In this document: piece after piece, positions 53,309 to 64,000 of the stretch | Numbering within the stretch: position 1 is the stretch's first letter | How the letters are laid out: each line of letters starts with the position of its first letter | NCBI GenBank assembly: GCA_024760905.1 | Contig: CM045734.1 | Location: forward strand, 35,868,064 to 35,932,063 | From: Plotosus lineatus | Taxonomy: Eukaryota; Chordata; Actinopteri; Siluriformes; Plotosidae | Direction: 5' to 3' | DNA length: 64,000 nucleotides | Program-made: the position numbers and the translations under genes | The notes under the pieces: model-generated | Told to the model about the DNA's origin: nothing | What the model saw: only the letters and a program-made list of their open reading frames with translations | Databases searched by the model: none

Positions 53309-53390
53309 GCATACAATACTCACATACTAAACAGTATGGAGCGGAGAAATGCCCTGCCGACGATACGTACTGTTTAGTACGGTAGTATGC
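53309..53390. mobile_element. Tiny MITE (82 bp) near the presumed zbtb26 promoter
   Basis: The left end GCATACAATACTCACATACT AAACAGTAT and the reverse complement of the right end, GCATACTACCGTACTAAACA GTACGTAT, form a 28-bp imperfect inverted repeat with a 25-bp loop. No duplication is obvious. Confidence 0.6.
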
Positions 53391-53394
53391 AGTC

Positions 53395-53460
53395 TTGGAA
53401 GTACCCAATGGCGCAGTCATGTGATGAAGAAAGTGGGCGGGGCCAGGCATCGGATGCATT
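53395..53460 (-). promoter_or_regulatory. Possible zbtb26 promoter (CCAAT-type and GC boxes)
   Basis: About 1.9 kb upstream of the zbtb26 ATG there is a CCAAT motif near 53404 and a GGGCGGGG box near 53436, in sequence less AT-rich than its neighbours. This is a positional guess; nothing shows a transcription start. Confidence 0.25.
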
Positions 53461-53482
53461 TTTTTTAAACGTGAGGTGAAAC

Positions 53483-54700
53483 CAGTGGTTTTCAAATATT
53501 GGGGCGCCCCCTGGGGGGGGGGGTACGATGCTTGGGGGGCGCGTGTTACCCCAATAATTTTTTTTTTTTTTTTTTTTGCCGTATTAGGATAAAGTGTAAT
53601 TCTACATCCACTACAGCAGGTGGTAGTGGCTTCCTCACTGTCAGAGTGTGCCCATAAAATAAGAAGTGAAGTTAATACTGTAAACCCACCATGGGAATTT
53701 TTAACAGGGACGGAAAGAGAGGTGGAGAGAGAGAGAGAGATGGAGACGGTGAGAGAAACGAAAGTCTCCAGAAAGCTAAGTGAGGAGGTATGATGAAAGA
53801 GGAGAAAGCTCGGCTTCACTGTGACCTCTGTATATACTGGCTGAAAACGTTGGCAGCGGACAGCATGAACCCAAATAAATTCAGCGTCACTTCAAGACGT
53901 CACACCCCCCGATCACGTGATGAGCCGCGTGAGTTTTTTCCAGCGCGTGAGTTTTTTTCTGTTACCATCAGATCAGGTGGAGTCCCAAACTGCTTAGTGG
54001 AGAAAACCCCACAGCAGAGCAGCCGAACTGATCCAACCTGCAGCACACACGGTCTCTGTCATGCTGGATGACGTCACTGCTGTGAAAACAATTCCAGATC
54101 CCAGTTCAAGTAAGAGCTGAGAGTTCAGTGTCGTGCCTTAAACCCAACTTCGAAAAGCTGTGCACTGCGAAACCTGCTCATTATAGCCATTAATCTGGAC
54201 TTAACCATTTTGACAATAATACTGTACTACTACTACTAATAGTAATACAAATTGTTTTATTAATTTTTGTTTTGGGTTAAAGTGTTTTATATATTGTGCT
54301 CCTGGGTTAATGTTGCTGATAAATTCAAATTTATGAAATAAAATAAATAAAATTTATTTTATTTAATTTTATTTTCAGTATCGAATGGTTCAAATTGTTG
54401 GTCAAAAATGTTTACAGTTTAAATAAGGATACTTTTTTTTAATTTCGGGCAAATTGATGCACTTTAAATTTTTTTTGTTTAAAGACTAAAAAAATTGTTA
54501 ATAAAGTTATTCCTTGTTGGAAGTTGATCAATATTTCTTCATTTTATTTTTTTTTTGTATTCCATAATGTTAATAAGGATACAGTGTTATGCAGAGGATT
54601 ACTTAAAACAATTTTTAGACAAATTACACTATTTATAGTGGGGGCGAAATGTTTTCCTCTTCCTTGGGGGGCCGCGACAGAAAATAATTGAGAAGCACTG
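53483..54700 (+). mobile_element. hAT-family relic (1.2 kb)
   Basis: Ends CAGTGGTTTTCAAATATTGG GGC and CAGTGCTTCTCAATTATTTT are inverted. The flanks GGTGAAAC and GGTTCAAC are near-duplicates. The + strand near 53790-53880 (CIYWLKTLAADSMNPNKF) looks like a BED/ZBED-type finger remnant. It contains the same internal sequence as 4595-4650. Confidence 0.75.
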
Positions 54701-54829
54701 GGTTCAACGCTAATTTCCACACTTAAAACAATAATATTATAATAAAATATAATTGAAAATTTAAAAATGTTATAGTATAATAAAATGAACATTAGATTTC
54801 TTTATAGTGCTGAATAAAATGCAAAAGGA

Positions 54830-54833
<4 letters not shown>

Positions 54834-54870
<37 letters not shown>
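54834..54870. repeat. (AAT)n microsatellite
   Basis: About 12 AAT units. Confidence 0.93.
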
Positions 54871-54875
<5 letters not shown>

Positions 54876-55342
54876 CGAATAATGAGACATCTTTACAGTT
54901 TACATATATTTTGCTCAAGGGGGCAGTAACACATAATGCAAGCAATTAAGCCAGATGGAGTTAATAAAAATAAAGAAACTGTTCTCACCATTAAAAATTT
55001 ATTTTTAATTTACATGAAGATTCAAAAAGGAAATTTTTCAAGGAAACCTCACGGTTTCGATCAGTTATATTTCGGAATACAGCGCAGACAGTAACCCAAA
55101 CTATCACAGAGGACTTAGATATGGGAACATTTGATAATTATTATGTATATAATATATTTAATATACAGTACTCATGGACCTGTCTCAGTGGTTTGCTATC
55201 TTGGAATGATGAACGATTATTTGCTATGTTGAGTAATTGTTTTATTAGATACTATAGTGCAACATAAGCACAAATTCACACTAAAATAAGATTTGTATGG
55301 ATCGTATTTTAATTTTTAGATCATGAAATTGAACTAGCACAG

Positions 55343-55672
55343 GGCAGTGGTGGCCTTGTGGTAAAGGGTGCTGGATCACTAATCCTAAGGTTGGGGGTTC
55401 GAGTCCCACTCTCCACAAGGTTGTCACTGTCCCCCCATTGCAGCAAACTGGGTTATCAAAGGCCGGCCATGTCTCTCACCGTCTATGGTGAGAGGTTCAT
55501 GTAAAAGAACCATTGGTGACTTTCATCAAGAGTAGCTGCAAAGCCGTCAGCGTGTTTCTGCCCACTGCTAAAAGGGTTGTGTCAGGAAGGGTATCGGACG
55601 TAAAAACTTATACTAAATCAAATATGTGAATCAGATGATTCGCTGTGGTGACCCCGAAAAAAAGAGAAAGAA
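55343..55672 (+). repeat. tRNA-derived SINE (main family) with 18-bp target-site duplications
   Basis: Flanks are GAAATTGAACTAGCACAG (55325-55342) and GAAATTGAATTCGCACAG (55673-55690). Full head, body and RTE-like tail. Confidence 0.9.
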
Positions 55673-55824
55673 GAAATTGAATTCGCACAGCAGGCCCATA
55701 AAAGCCATGTTATGGCATCTCTTAAAATCCTTTTAGAGTCTTGGCATATACTGCAGAGAAACAGAAAGAAAATTAAAACAAGATTAATATTCATTTTATG
55801 ATTTTTTAATAGACATATTTCAAC

Positions 55825-55920
55825 CAAGGTCATTGGTGGCCTGGTGGTAGGGTGCTTGCTTACCGATCCGATGGTAGGGCGTCCATCGCCAAGTTTTCAC
55901 TGCTGCCCCCCCCCCCCCCA
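55825..55920 (+). repeat. SINE-head-like fragment with a C-run
   Basis: TTGGTGGCCTGGTGGTAGGG and ATCCGATGGTAGGGCGTCC resemble a degraded SINE head; a C-run follows at about 55906-55918. Confidence 0.45.
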
Positions 55921-55924
55921 AGTG

Positions 55925-57885
55925 CATGTATAAAATAAAAAATATTTAGAGTATATTTATGCAGAAATGTAAAATAAAATGCAGCATTGTCCTAAAACAA
56001 TTCTTCACCTAAGCCTCAGTGAATGATTCTAAAATGAATATTACTCTCAAAGTTCCATTGACAGAATATTTCCCCTTAGCCCTCATTGTGTAACTGTTAA
56101 TTCTCCTGAGTGAATTATTCTTAAAGCAAAATTGCAGACAAAAGCTGATCGTTTGCTATGGTCAATCATTCTGAAATCCTAGAAATTCAATAAAAAAAAC
56201 CTATGCAAGAAGACCTTCAGGGTCCTCCATTCACCCACTGAATGTCTGATTCTGTCTGATGCAGGGATCAGGCTTGGATAGGAGACTGTCTGGGAATATG
56301 CTGTGGAGAAATTTTGAAAGTTTTGGTAACTTACCCTGTGAAAAAAAAATGCCAAGAAAATGCAATGAGAATAAAACCCTGAGTACAGGGTAGAAGAAGA
56401 AGAACAACAAGATGGTCCTCCTGTTAAAAAACCCCCACTCTATTTAAACTCAAAAAAAGGAGTTTCATAAGCTGTTGTCATACAGATCACATAACCACTG
56501 ATGGAGCATGGGGTATGATTGCAATTAATGTGAAAATAATAAACCATATGTTAAATCTCATTTTATTTTGCTTTACTTATTCTTCAACAATGTAGATACT
56601 AAAACACCAAAGTGAGTTTCAAAACATGAATTATTATTGCAAACTTGTACGTTTTCATAGTAAACGTTCAATTACTGTATATCTGAGCGCTAGAGCACAC
56701 AGTGGCCACTTGCTGTTGTAATTCTTTTTATTTATTGCTTTATAAGCTATTAAAGTCTTATTTTATTTTATTTTTTCATATACCCTATTGTACATACTGA
56801 AGTAATTGACCAAATATGTCTGGTTTCAGAGAGAAAAGAGTGATTGGAAAATGAAACACTTGACTGTTATTTGTGAGCTGAGCAAAATACCGCCCTGAAA
56901 AGAGCCAAAATCCCCATCAGCTAGTTGTTAACATTTGGTAGGCATTTATACATGGGAAGTAATTAGGTCCCCCTGGTTCTTATGCCTGGTGGAAGATTAC
57001 ATTAATATTGGATGCTCTCAGTGTTTTGCTACAAACACCAAACACTGGCTCTGGTTAATTTTGCGTAAATTAATGTTACAGTTCTAGTGCTGCTCTATGA
57101 TGTCCATAAAACATCCATGACATACTTGCCTTCACTCTGTGGATTAGATGAAAAACGTTTGTGAATGCGTCATACAACAGTGAAACACGACGTGGAATGC
57201 ACATATCAGTGGTTGGGGAGGGTTGATGGGGCTGCCAATGTTAGTTCCACTTCAGGGATTCATTGAGGGCTTCAGAGAGGGCTTATAACACTCAAACCAA
57301 GGAAAAAACAAGCCAATTGCTGGTCGCATATCGCTGTATGGGAATTACATTCTGCTGCCCATCCATTCGGGTCGCAGAAGCAATGAGGAGGGAAACTGAG
57401 ACATACTCTCCAGTTCCTCTTAGAGGGTACTTAGTTGTTCCAATGTTAGACAGGATAAAAAAAATCCCTTCAACATGTTCTGGGTCTACCCTGTCTTGAT
57501 GTTCCTAGAATATCTGTTAAAGAATCAACAAATAGCATTTCAAAGACATTGATAAAGCAGCACTGAGAAGTGTCAATTTGCTTGGAAAAAAGGAAACTGA
57601 AGGGAACTGAAGCACCCTTCTGAGGCCAGGCTTGAGTTCGCCAACGATGTCACGATACTGTGTCAGCCTGACATTTGCTACTTTTAAAAAAATTGACATG
57701 AAGCTGATTGGTCTGTTCAAACAAACGGTATGGTGTACATGTTGTCTACAAAGACATGTAGAATTATAGTTGTCAAAGTTCATGGATCAATGTTAGTGGG
57801 ATTTGAGCCTGGTAAAAAAAAAAAGGAATAGTTGCTGCATGGTCCTAAGTTTTCTATTTGTTGAGCAGACTGGTGTATTGAACAA
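55925..57885. other. No gene recognised
   Basis: AT-rich. A short open frame at 57263-57499 lies in sequence that may be an old LINE fragment, but I could not place it. Confidence 0.4.
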
Positions 57886-57889
57886 AAGT

Positions 57890-59437
57890 CTGAGCAATGG
57901 CTTTGGTGAATACTTTCTTCCAGTAGAGACAGGAGCATAGGGTTACTTATAAAAGCAGAGGTAGAAGCACACAGGTAGACTACATCTTCTGTAGGCGATG
58001 TAATTTGAAGGAAGTCAGTGACTGTAAAGTAGTAGTGGGTGAGAGTGTTACCAAACAGCATAGGATGGTAGTGTGCAGTATGACGCTGATGGTGAGGAAG
58101 GTGAAGAACACAAAGGCAGAGCAGAAGACAAAGCGGTGGAAGCTAAAAAAAGAAGAGTGTTGTGTTGTCTTCAAGGAGTTGAAAGAAGCTTTGGGTGGTC
58201 AGGAAGTGCTTCCAGATGACTGGACAACTACAACTAATGTGATCAGGGAGACAGGTAGGAGAATACTTGGTGTGTCTTCTGGAAGGACAGTAGATAAACA
58301 GACTTGGTGATGGAATGAGGAAGTGCAGGAGTGTGTGCAAAGGAGGAGGTTAGCTAAGAAGAAATGGGACATAGAGAGGAACGAAGAGAGTAAACAGGAG
58401 TACAGGGAGACACAGCATAAGGCAAAGGTAGCGGTGTCAAAGGACAAACAGAGGGCGTATGATAACTTGTGAGCCAGGTTGGACAGCAAGAAGGGAGAAA
58501 ATGATTTATACGGGTTGACACAGCAGAGAAATAGAGATGGGAAGGACATGCAGCAAGTTAGAGTGATGAAGGACAAAGTGGGAAATGTATTGACTGATGA
58601 CAGAAGTGTGCTGGGAAGATGGAAAGAGTACTTTGAAGAGCTGATGAATAAGGAAAATGAGAGAGAAAAAAGAGTAGAAGCAGTGACTGTTGAGGACTAG
58701 GAAGTAGCAAAGATTAGTAAGGGTGAAGTGAGGAGGGCATTAAAGAGGATGAAGAGTGGAAAGGCAGTTGGTCCTGATGACATACCGGTGGAGGTATGGG
58801 AGTGTCTAGGAGAGGTAGCAGTAGATTTTCTGACAAGAACATTCATCATGGTCTTAGCGTGAGCAGATGCCGGAGGACTGGAGGAGAAGTTTGCTGGTGC
58901 CCATTTTTAAGAACAAGGGAGATGTGATGAGCCATATGATGAAGCTATGGGAAAAAATAGTGGAAGCTAGACTAAGGGCAGAGGTCAGCATTTGTGAACA
59001 ACAGTTTGGTTTCATGCCAAGAAAGAGCACCACAGTTGCAGTGTTTGCTTTGAGGATGTTAATAGAGAAGTACAGAGAAGGTCAGACGGAGCTGTATTGT
59101 GCCTTTGTGGATCTGTAAAAAGCATATGACAGGATGCCGAAAAAGGAACTGTGGTATTGCATGAGGAAGTCTGGAGTGGCAGAGAAGTATGTTAGAGTGG
59201 TGCATGACATGTATGAGAGATGTAAGACAGTGGTGAGGTGTGCTGTCGGTGTGACAGAAGAGTTCAAGGTGGAGGTGGGACTGCATCAAAGGTCAGCTCT
59301 GAGCCCCTTCTTGTTTTCTATGGTGATGGAAAGGCTGACAGACGAGGTTAGACAAGATTCCCCATGGACTATGATGTTTGCAGATGACATTGTGATATGC
59401 AGTGAGAGCAGAGAACAAGTGGAGGAAAAGCTAGAGA
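57890..59437 (+). mobile_element. RTE-like LINE copy C, 5'-truncated and joined to a SINE
   Basis: The copy begins in the endonuclease (MAL-VNTFFQ) and continues through the linker and RT (GKAVGPDDIPVEVW, FMPRKSTT, MMFADDIVICSES), with a small deletion near 58925. It stops at KLERW, and the next bases are a SINE head (59438 onward). Frames are broken in at least five places, including near 58310, 58700, 58860 and 59118. Inactive. Confidence 0.85.
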
Positions 59438-59765
59438 GGTGGTTTAGTGGATAGGCCACAGGATCGCTGATCCTAAGGTTGGGGGTTCTAGTCCCCGCAG
59501 GGTTGTCACTGTCCCCCCTAACTGGGTTATCAAAGGTGGGCCATATCTCTAACTGTGTATGGTGAGAGACATGTAAAAGAACCATTCCTGACTTTCGTAA
59601 AGAGTAGGCTGCAAAGCCGTCAGCGTGTTTCTGTCCCTTGCTAAAAGGGTTGTGACAGGAAGGGCAGCCGACGTAAAAACCCATGCCAAATCAAATGTGC
59701 GAATTCGATGATTCGCTGTGGCGACTCTCAAGAACGGGAAAAAGCCAAAAAGAAAAGAAGAAGAC
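59438..59765 (+). repeat. SINE (main family) fused to the end of LINE copy C
   Basis: The head (TTTAGTGGATAGGCCACAGG) follows LINE coding sequence with no gap, then comes the body with a small deletion and the RTE-like tail ending GAAAAGAAGAAG. Confidence 0.85.
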
Positions 59766-59777
59766 TCTGGAATAGGG

Positions 59778-60118
59778 AAATGGTGGCCTAGTGGTATAGG
59801 ACGCTGGATCACTAATCTTAATGTTGGGGGTTAGAGTCCCACTCTCCACAAGGTTGTCACTGTCCTCTCAGTGCAGCCAACTGGGTTATCACAGGCCGGC
59901 CATGTTTCTCACTGTCTATAGTGTGAGGTTCACGTAAAAGAACCATTGCTGACTTTCGACAAGAGTAGCTGTATAGCCATCAGTGTGTTTCCGCCCTGCG
60001 GTGGCCTGGTGAGCTCTCCAGGGTGTATTCTGCCTTCGCCCGGAGTCGGCAGGGATAGGTGGCAGCCTCCCTGCAACCCTAATTAGGTTTAAGCAGTTAC
60101 AGAAAATGAACTGATGAT
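59778..60118 (+). repeat. Chimeric SINE, full length (alternative tail)
   Basis: Head AATGGTGGCCTAGTGGTATA, main-family body to CAGTGTGTTTCCG, then CAGGGTGTATTCTGCC ... AGCAGTTACAGAAAATGAAC. The clearest head-to-tail example of the chimeric type in the window. Confidence 0.88.
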
Positions 60119-60265
60119 GAATATTCTGGAAGACATTATGACTCACCAGAGTGGTGCTTTTATCTCATGTACTCTTTATTGTATGTATTTTTGTATGAAT
60201 ATTTAGCATATAAAATGATTTCAGTGAATTTCACTGTATCTTTTCTGATAGTTTCATAGCTGGCA

Positions 60266-60266
<1 letters not shown>

Positions 60267-60317
<51 letters not shown>
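60267..60317. repeat. (CA)n microsatellite
   Basis: About 25 CA units. With the (GT)n at 60520 it forms a complementary pair 200 bp apart. Confidence 0.95.
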
Positions 60318-60320
<3 letters not shown>

Positions 60321-60518
60321 TTGAACTTGAATAGGGTACAAGCTGAGAGATAGTGACACTTTTTCAATTGATTAGTTGTTGATGAGTTTTTTAAAAAGGT
60401 GCTGAAAAGTGTGATGAACAATAAAAACCAGCATGAAGCTGTGTCATAAACTACCTGTCGTGCAAGTCTTGAATCCCACCCATGCACACCTGAGTTTTAC
60501 AGTGCCCATATTAAAAAA

Positions 60519-60519
<1 letters not shown>

Positions 60520-60581
<62 letters not shown>

Positions 60582-60614
60582 CGTGCGTGCGTGTGTGTGT
60601 GTGTGTGTGTGTGT
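60520..60614. repeat. (GT)n microsatellite
   Basis: About 46 units with GC interruptions near 60577-60591. Confidence 0.95.
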
Positions 60615-60627
60615 TACATTTATATCT

Positions 60628-62500
60628 TCTTATTCTTCTCCTTTTGGCTTTTCCCTTCAGGGGTTGTCACAGCGAATCATCTGCCTCCATCTCACCCTAT
60701 CCTTTGCATCTTCTTCTCTTACACCAACTACCTTCATGTCCTCCTTCACCACACCCATGTCTCTTTGGTCTTCCTCTAGGCCTTCTGCCTGGTAGTTCCA
60801 ACCTCAGCATCCTACTACCAATATAATCACTATCTCTCCTCTGTACATATCCAAACCATCTCAATCTCGCCTCTCTGACTTTGTCTCCAAAACGTCTTAC
60901 ATGTGCTGTCCCTCTGATGTGCTCATTCCTGATCCTATCCATCTTCGGTACTCCCAAAGAGAACCTCAACATTTTCATCTCTGCTACCTCCAGCTCTGCC
61001 TCCTGTCTTTTTGCCAGGGCCACTGTTTCTAAACCATACAACATCACTGGCCTTAACACCGTCTTGTACACTTTTCCTTTCATTCTTGCCGATACCCTCC
61101 TATCACACATTACACCGGACACTTTTCTTCAACCATTCCAACCTGCCTGCACACGCTTCTTCACCTCTTTTCCACACTCTCCACTGCTCTGGATTGTTGA
61201 GCCTAAGTACTTAAAATCCTCCACCTTCCTTATCTCTGCTCCCTGTAACCTCACCGTTCCTTTTGGGTCCTTGTCATTCATGCACATGTGTTCTGTCTTA
61301 CTGAGGCTAACCTTCATTCCCCTCCTTTCCAGGGCATACCTCCACCTCTCTAGATTTTCCTGAACTTGTTCTCTGCTCTCACTGCATATCACAATGTCAT
61401 CTGCAAACATCATAGTCCATGGGGAATCTTGTCTAACCTCGTCTCTCAGCCTTTCCATCACCATAGAAAACAAGAAGGGGCTGAGAGCTGACCTTTGATG
61501 CAGTCCCACCTCCATCTTGAACTATTCTGTCACACCGACAGCACACCTCATCACTGTCTTACATCTCTCATACATGTCATGCACCACTTTAACATACTTC
61601 TCTGCCACTCCAGACTTCCTCATGCAATACCACAGTTCCTCTCTCGGCACCCTGTAATATGCTTTCTCCGGATACACAAAGGCACAATGCAGCTCCGTCT
61701 GACCTTCTCTGTACTTCTCTATTAACATCCTCAAAGCAAACACTGCATCTGTGGTGCTCTTTCTTGGCATGAAACCAAACTGTTGTTCACAAATGCTGAC
61801 CTGTGCCATTAGTCTAGCTGCCACTATTCTTTCCCATAACTTCATCATATGGCTCATCAACTTTATCCCTCCGTAGTTGCGCCAACTCTGCACATCTCCC
61901 TTGTTCTTAAAAATGGACACCAGCACACTTCTCCATTCCTCTGGCATCCTCTCACTGTCTAAGACCTTGTTGAATGTTCTTGTCAGGAAATCTATTGCGA
62001 CCTCTATTAGACACTTTCATACCTCCACCGGTATGTCATCAGGACCAACTGCCTTTCCATTGTCTTCTGCTCTGTCTTTGCCTTCTTCACCTTCCTCACC
62101 GTCAGCATCATCCTGCACACCACCATCCTATGCTGTTTGGCATCACTCTCACCCACTACTACTTTGCAGTCACTGACTTCCTTCAAATTACATTGCCTAC
62201 CGCTTTGATAAGTCACCCTCTGGTCCTGTGTCTTCTGGAAGAAAGTATTCACCACAGCCATTTCCATCATTTTTGCAAAATCTACCAACATCTGTCCTTC
62301 TGCGTTCCTGTGCTGGATACCAAACCTGCCCATTACTTCCTCGTCCCCTCTGTTTCCTGCACCAACATGTCCATTGAAGTCTGCCCCAATGACCACTCTT
62401 TCACCTCTGGGGGTACTCTGCATCACTTCATCTAACTCACTCCAAAATCTCTCCTTCTCTTCTAGCTCATATCCTGCCTGTGGGGCATAAGTACTAACAA
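60628..62500 (-). mobile_element. RTE-like LINE copy D, internally deleted
   Basis: The 3' end with the family tail is at about 60628-60690. The - strand then encodes the RT C-terminus (60697-61122), the RT core (61129-61515 and 61522-61947) and part of the endonuclease (62007-62426, GADFNGHVGAGNRG). The linker is missing near 62058, where GKAVGPDDIPVEV abuts endonuclease-side sequence. The 5' end is truncated near 62500. It lies convergent to copy C. Confidence 0.85.
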
Positions 62501-62679
62501 CAAGCAGGTTGTTAACAACTTTTACTTACATTACCTCACTTGTTCAGTGCTGACATTTTCATGGAAACACAAATATTTGTTGAGGGCTCAATCCATGCCA
62601 ATTCATCAAAAGGTCACCAGCTGACCCCCTCAGAATTAACAGATTTTTTTTTTTTCACATGAGGCTATACATCCCTTAT

Positions 62680-63980
62680 CTTATTGTGGTGGAGGGTCGG
62701 CGTGTCCTAATGATCCTAGGAGCTATGTTGTCAGGGCCATTAAGCCTCTGGTAGGGTCACCCAAGGCAAACAGGTCCTTGGTGAAGGTCCAGATGAAGCA
62801 TGTCTCCCCTGCCCAGACACGGGTTACCAAGGTCCTCCCGTGAAGCCAGGGCTCGCGAATCAACTCAAAGGCGAGCGCCTGGTGGTCAGGCTTCTGCCCA
62901 TGGAGCCCGGCTCGGCCCATCCCAGAAAGGTGACATGGGTCTGCCCTCCCATGGACCCACCACCTGTGGAAGGGGCTATAGGGGTCGGGTGTAGTATGAG
63001 TTAAGAGGCAGCCGAAGGTATGGGTTCTGTTACACCGATCCTCAGCTACTGACTCTGACTCTTGGGACATGGAATGTCACCTCTCTGTTGGGGAAGGAGA
63101 CTGAACTGTTGTGTGAGGTGGAGAGACACCGACTAGATATAGTCAAACTCACCTCAACGCATGGCTTGGGCTCTGGAACCACCTATCTCGAAAGCGGCTG
63201 GACCTTATTCCATTCTGGAGTTGCTCATAGGAAGAGGCGACGAGCCAGCATGGGCATCCTTATTGCCGCTCATCTCGGTGCACAGATGTTGGGTTTCGCC
63301 CAGGTTTAATTGGTAGCTTCCCTCCGCCTTTGGGTGGGGGGACATGTCCTGACTGTTGTTTGTGCTAATATGCCAAAGGACAGTTCAGAGTACTCACCTT
63401 TCTTGGAGTATTTAGGGGGGCTGTGTTGGAGAACGCTCCTTCTGGGGACTCCCTCTTTGTCCTGGGAGACTTCAACATCCATGTGTGCAGTGATAGAGTG
63501 ACCTAAAAGCGTGTGATTGGGAGATACGGCCTCTCCAGTCTGAACGCAAATGGTGTTTCATTGTTGGACCTCTGTGCTTGTCATGGATTGTCCATCACAA
63601 ACACGATGTATAAACATAAGGGTGTCCATAAGTGCACTTGGCACCAGGACACCCTAGGCCATAGTTCGATGATCAACTTTGTAGTCAACTTGCTGTGGAA
63701 AGCATCCTCCAGGTCTTGAATGAGGTCCCAAGGTCCTTACACAAGTGGAGGAGTTAAAGTATCTCGGAGTTTTGTTCACGAGTGAGGGAAGGATGGAGTG
63801 GGAGATCAACAGGCAGATTGTTGCAGCCTTTGCTGTAAAGCCAAGCTTGCACCGGTCCATTGTGTTGAAGAGGGAGCTGAGGCACAAAGCAAAGCTCTCA
63901 ATTTACCAGTTGATCTACATTCCAACCCTCACACCTAGGGTCACAAGCTTTGGGTAGTGACCAAAAGAACAAGATCATGA
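62680..63980 (+). mobile_element. Second LINE family: copy with internal deletion
   Basis: The 5' leader (TGGTAGGGTCACCCAAGGCA near 62750) is followed by endonuclease sequence (LGTWNVTSL, STHGLGSGTTYLESGWTLFHSGV, then NTMYKHKGVHKCTWHQDTLG, 63060-63700). After a jump near 63720 comes the RT C-terminus (VEELKYLGVLFTSEGRMEWE, KAKLSIYQLIYIPTLT). The central RT is missing and several stops interrupt the rest, so it is dead. It shares its 5' leader with the copy at 21960-22410. Confidence 0.75.
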
Positions 63981-64000
63981 ATGCAAGCCGCTGAAATGAG

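Noticed and set aside
53235..53819. 194-codon - strand frame upstream of zbtb26
   Set aside because: It crosses MITE, G-run and hAT sequence; the translation has no protein-like character.

Overview
The window is vertebrate nuclear DNA, most likely from a ray-finned (teleost) fish. Four intron-bearing or zinc-finger genes of vertebrate type sit in AT-rich sequence. Around them are fish-typical Tc1, hAT, pogo/Tigger and piggyBac elements, RTE-like LINEs, tRNA-derived SINEs and long (CA)n/(AT)n microsatellites. I cannot name the species from sequence alone.

Genes from left to right. (1) lrrc8a, + strand: the obligate subunit of the volume-regulated anion channel. It has one large coding exon (10310-12406) and a last coding exon 6.8 kb downstream (19162-19437), giving 790 residues. 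(2) ppil3, + strand: a spliceosomal cyclophilin. Five coding exons lie between 33224 and 37961, plus a probable Met-only exon ending at 33001, giving 161 residues. (3) A FabG-like short-chain dehydrogenase/reductase, + strand: eight exons from 41185 to 48151, giving 265 residues. (4) zbtb26, - strand: an intronless BTB/four-zinc-finger repressor CDS at 50323-51543, giving 406 residues. The genes act in unrelated processes and nothing suggests co-regulation.

The rest is a dense, nested repeat landscape. 1-10 kb: SINEs, two hAT relics and CA repeats. 12.7-17.5 kb (lrrc8a intron): a TA-flanked element carrying a nested Tigger copy and a roughly 1-kb palindrome, then two further TA-flanked elements. 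21.3-22.4 kb: an inverted, truncated LINE next to an 82-bp piece of lrrc8-like exon. 24-26 kb: two hAT elements. 27.2-30.4 kb: a full-length, almost intact RTE-like LINE with 14-bp target-site duplications, followed by a piggyBac relic. 33.3-35.0 and 45.1-46.5 kb: two Tc1-like transposons. 38.4-40.8 kb: LINE pieces. 48.6-50.2 kb: a pogo-like relic. 51.8-54.7 kb: tRNA-derived repeats, a hAT MITE and a hAT relic. 57.9-62.5 kb: a convergent pair of LINE copies with SINEs between them. 62.7-64 kb: a second LINE family.

The most interesting thread is the mobile-element network. The dominant SINE has a tRNA-like head, and the last part of its body looks like the 5' and 3' ends of the local RTE-like LINE joined together. 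A second version of the same SINE carries a different 3' tail borrowed from another SINE family. Several copies have clean target-site duplications, so their exact boundaries can be read directly. All identifications come from reading the sequence and from memory of protein families. No database search was run.
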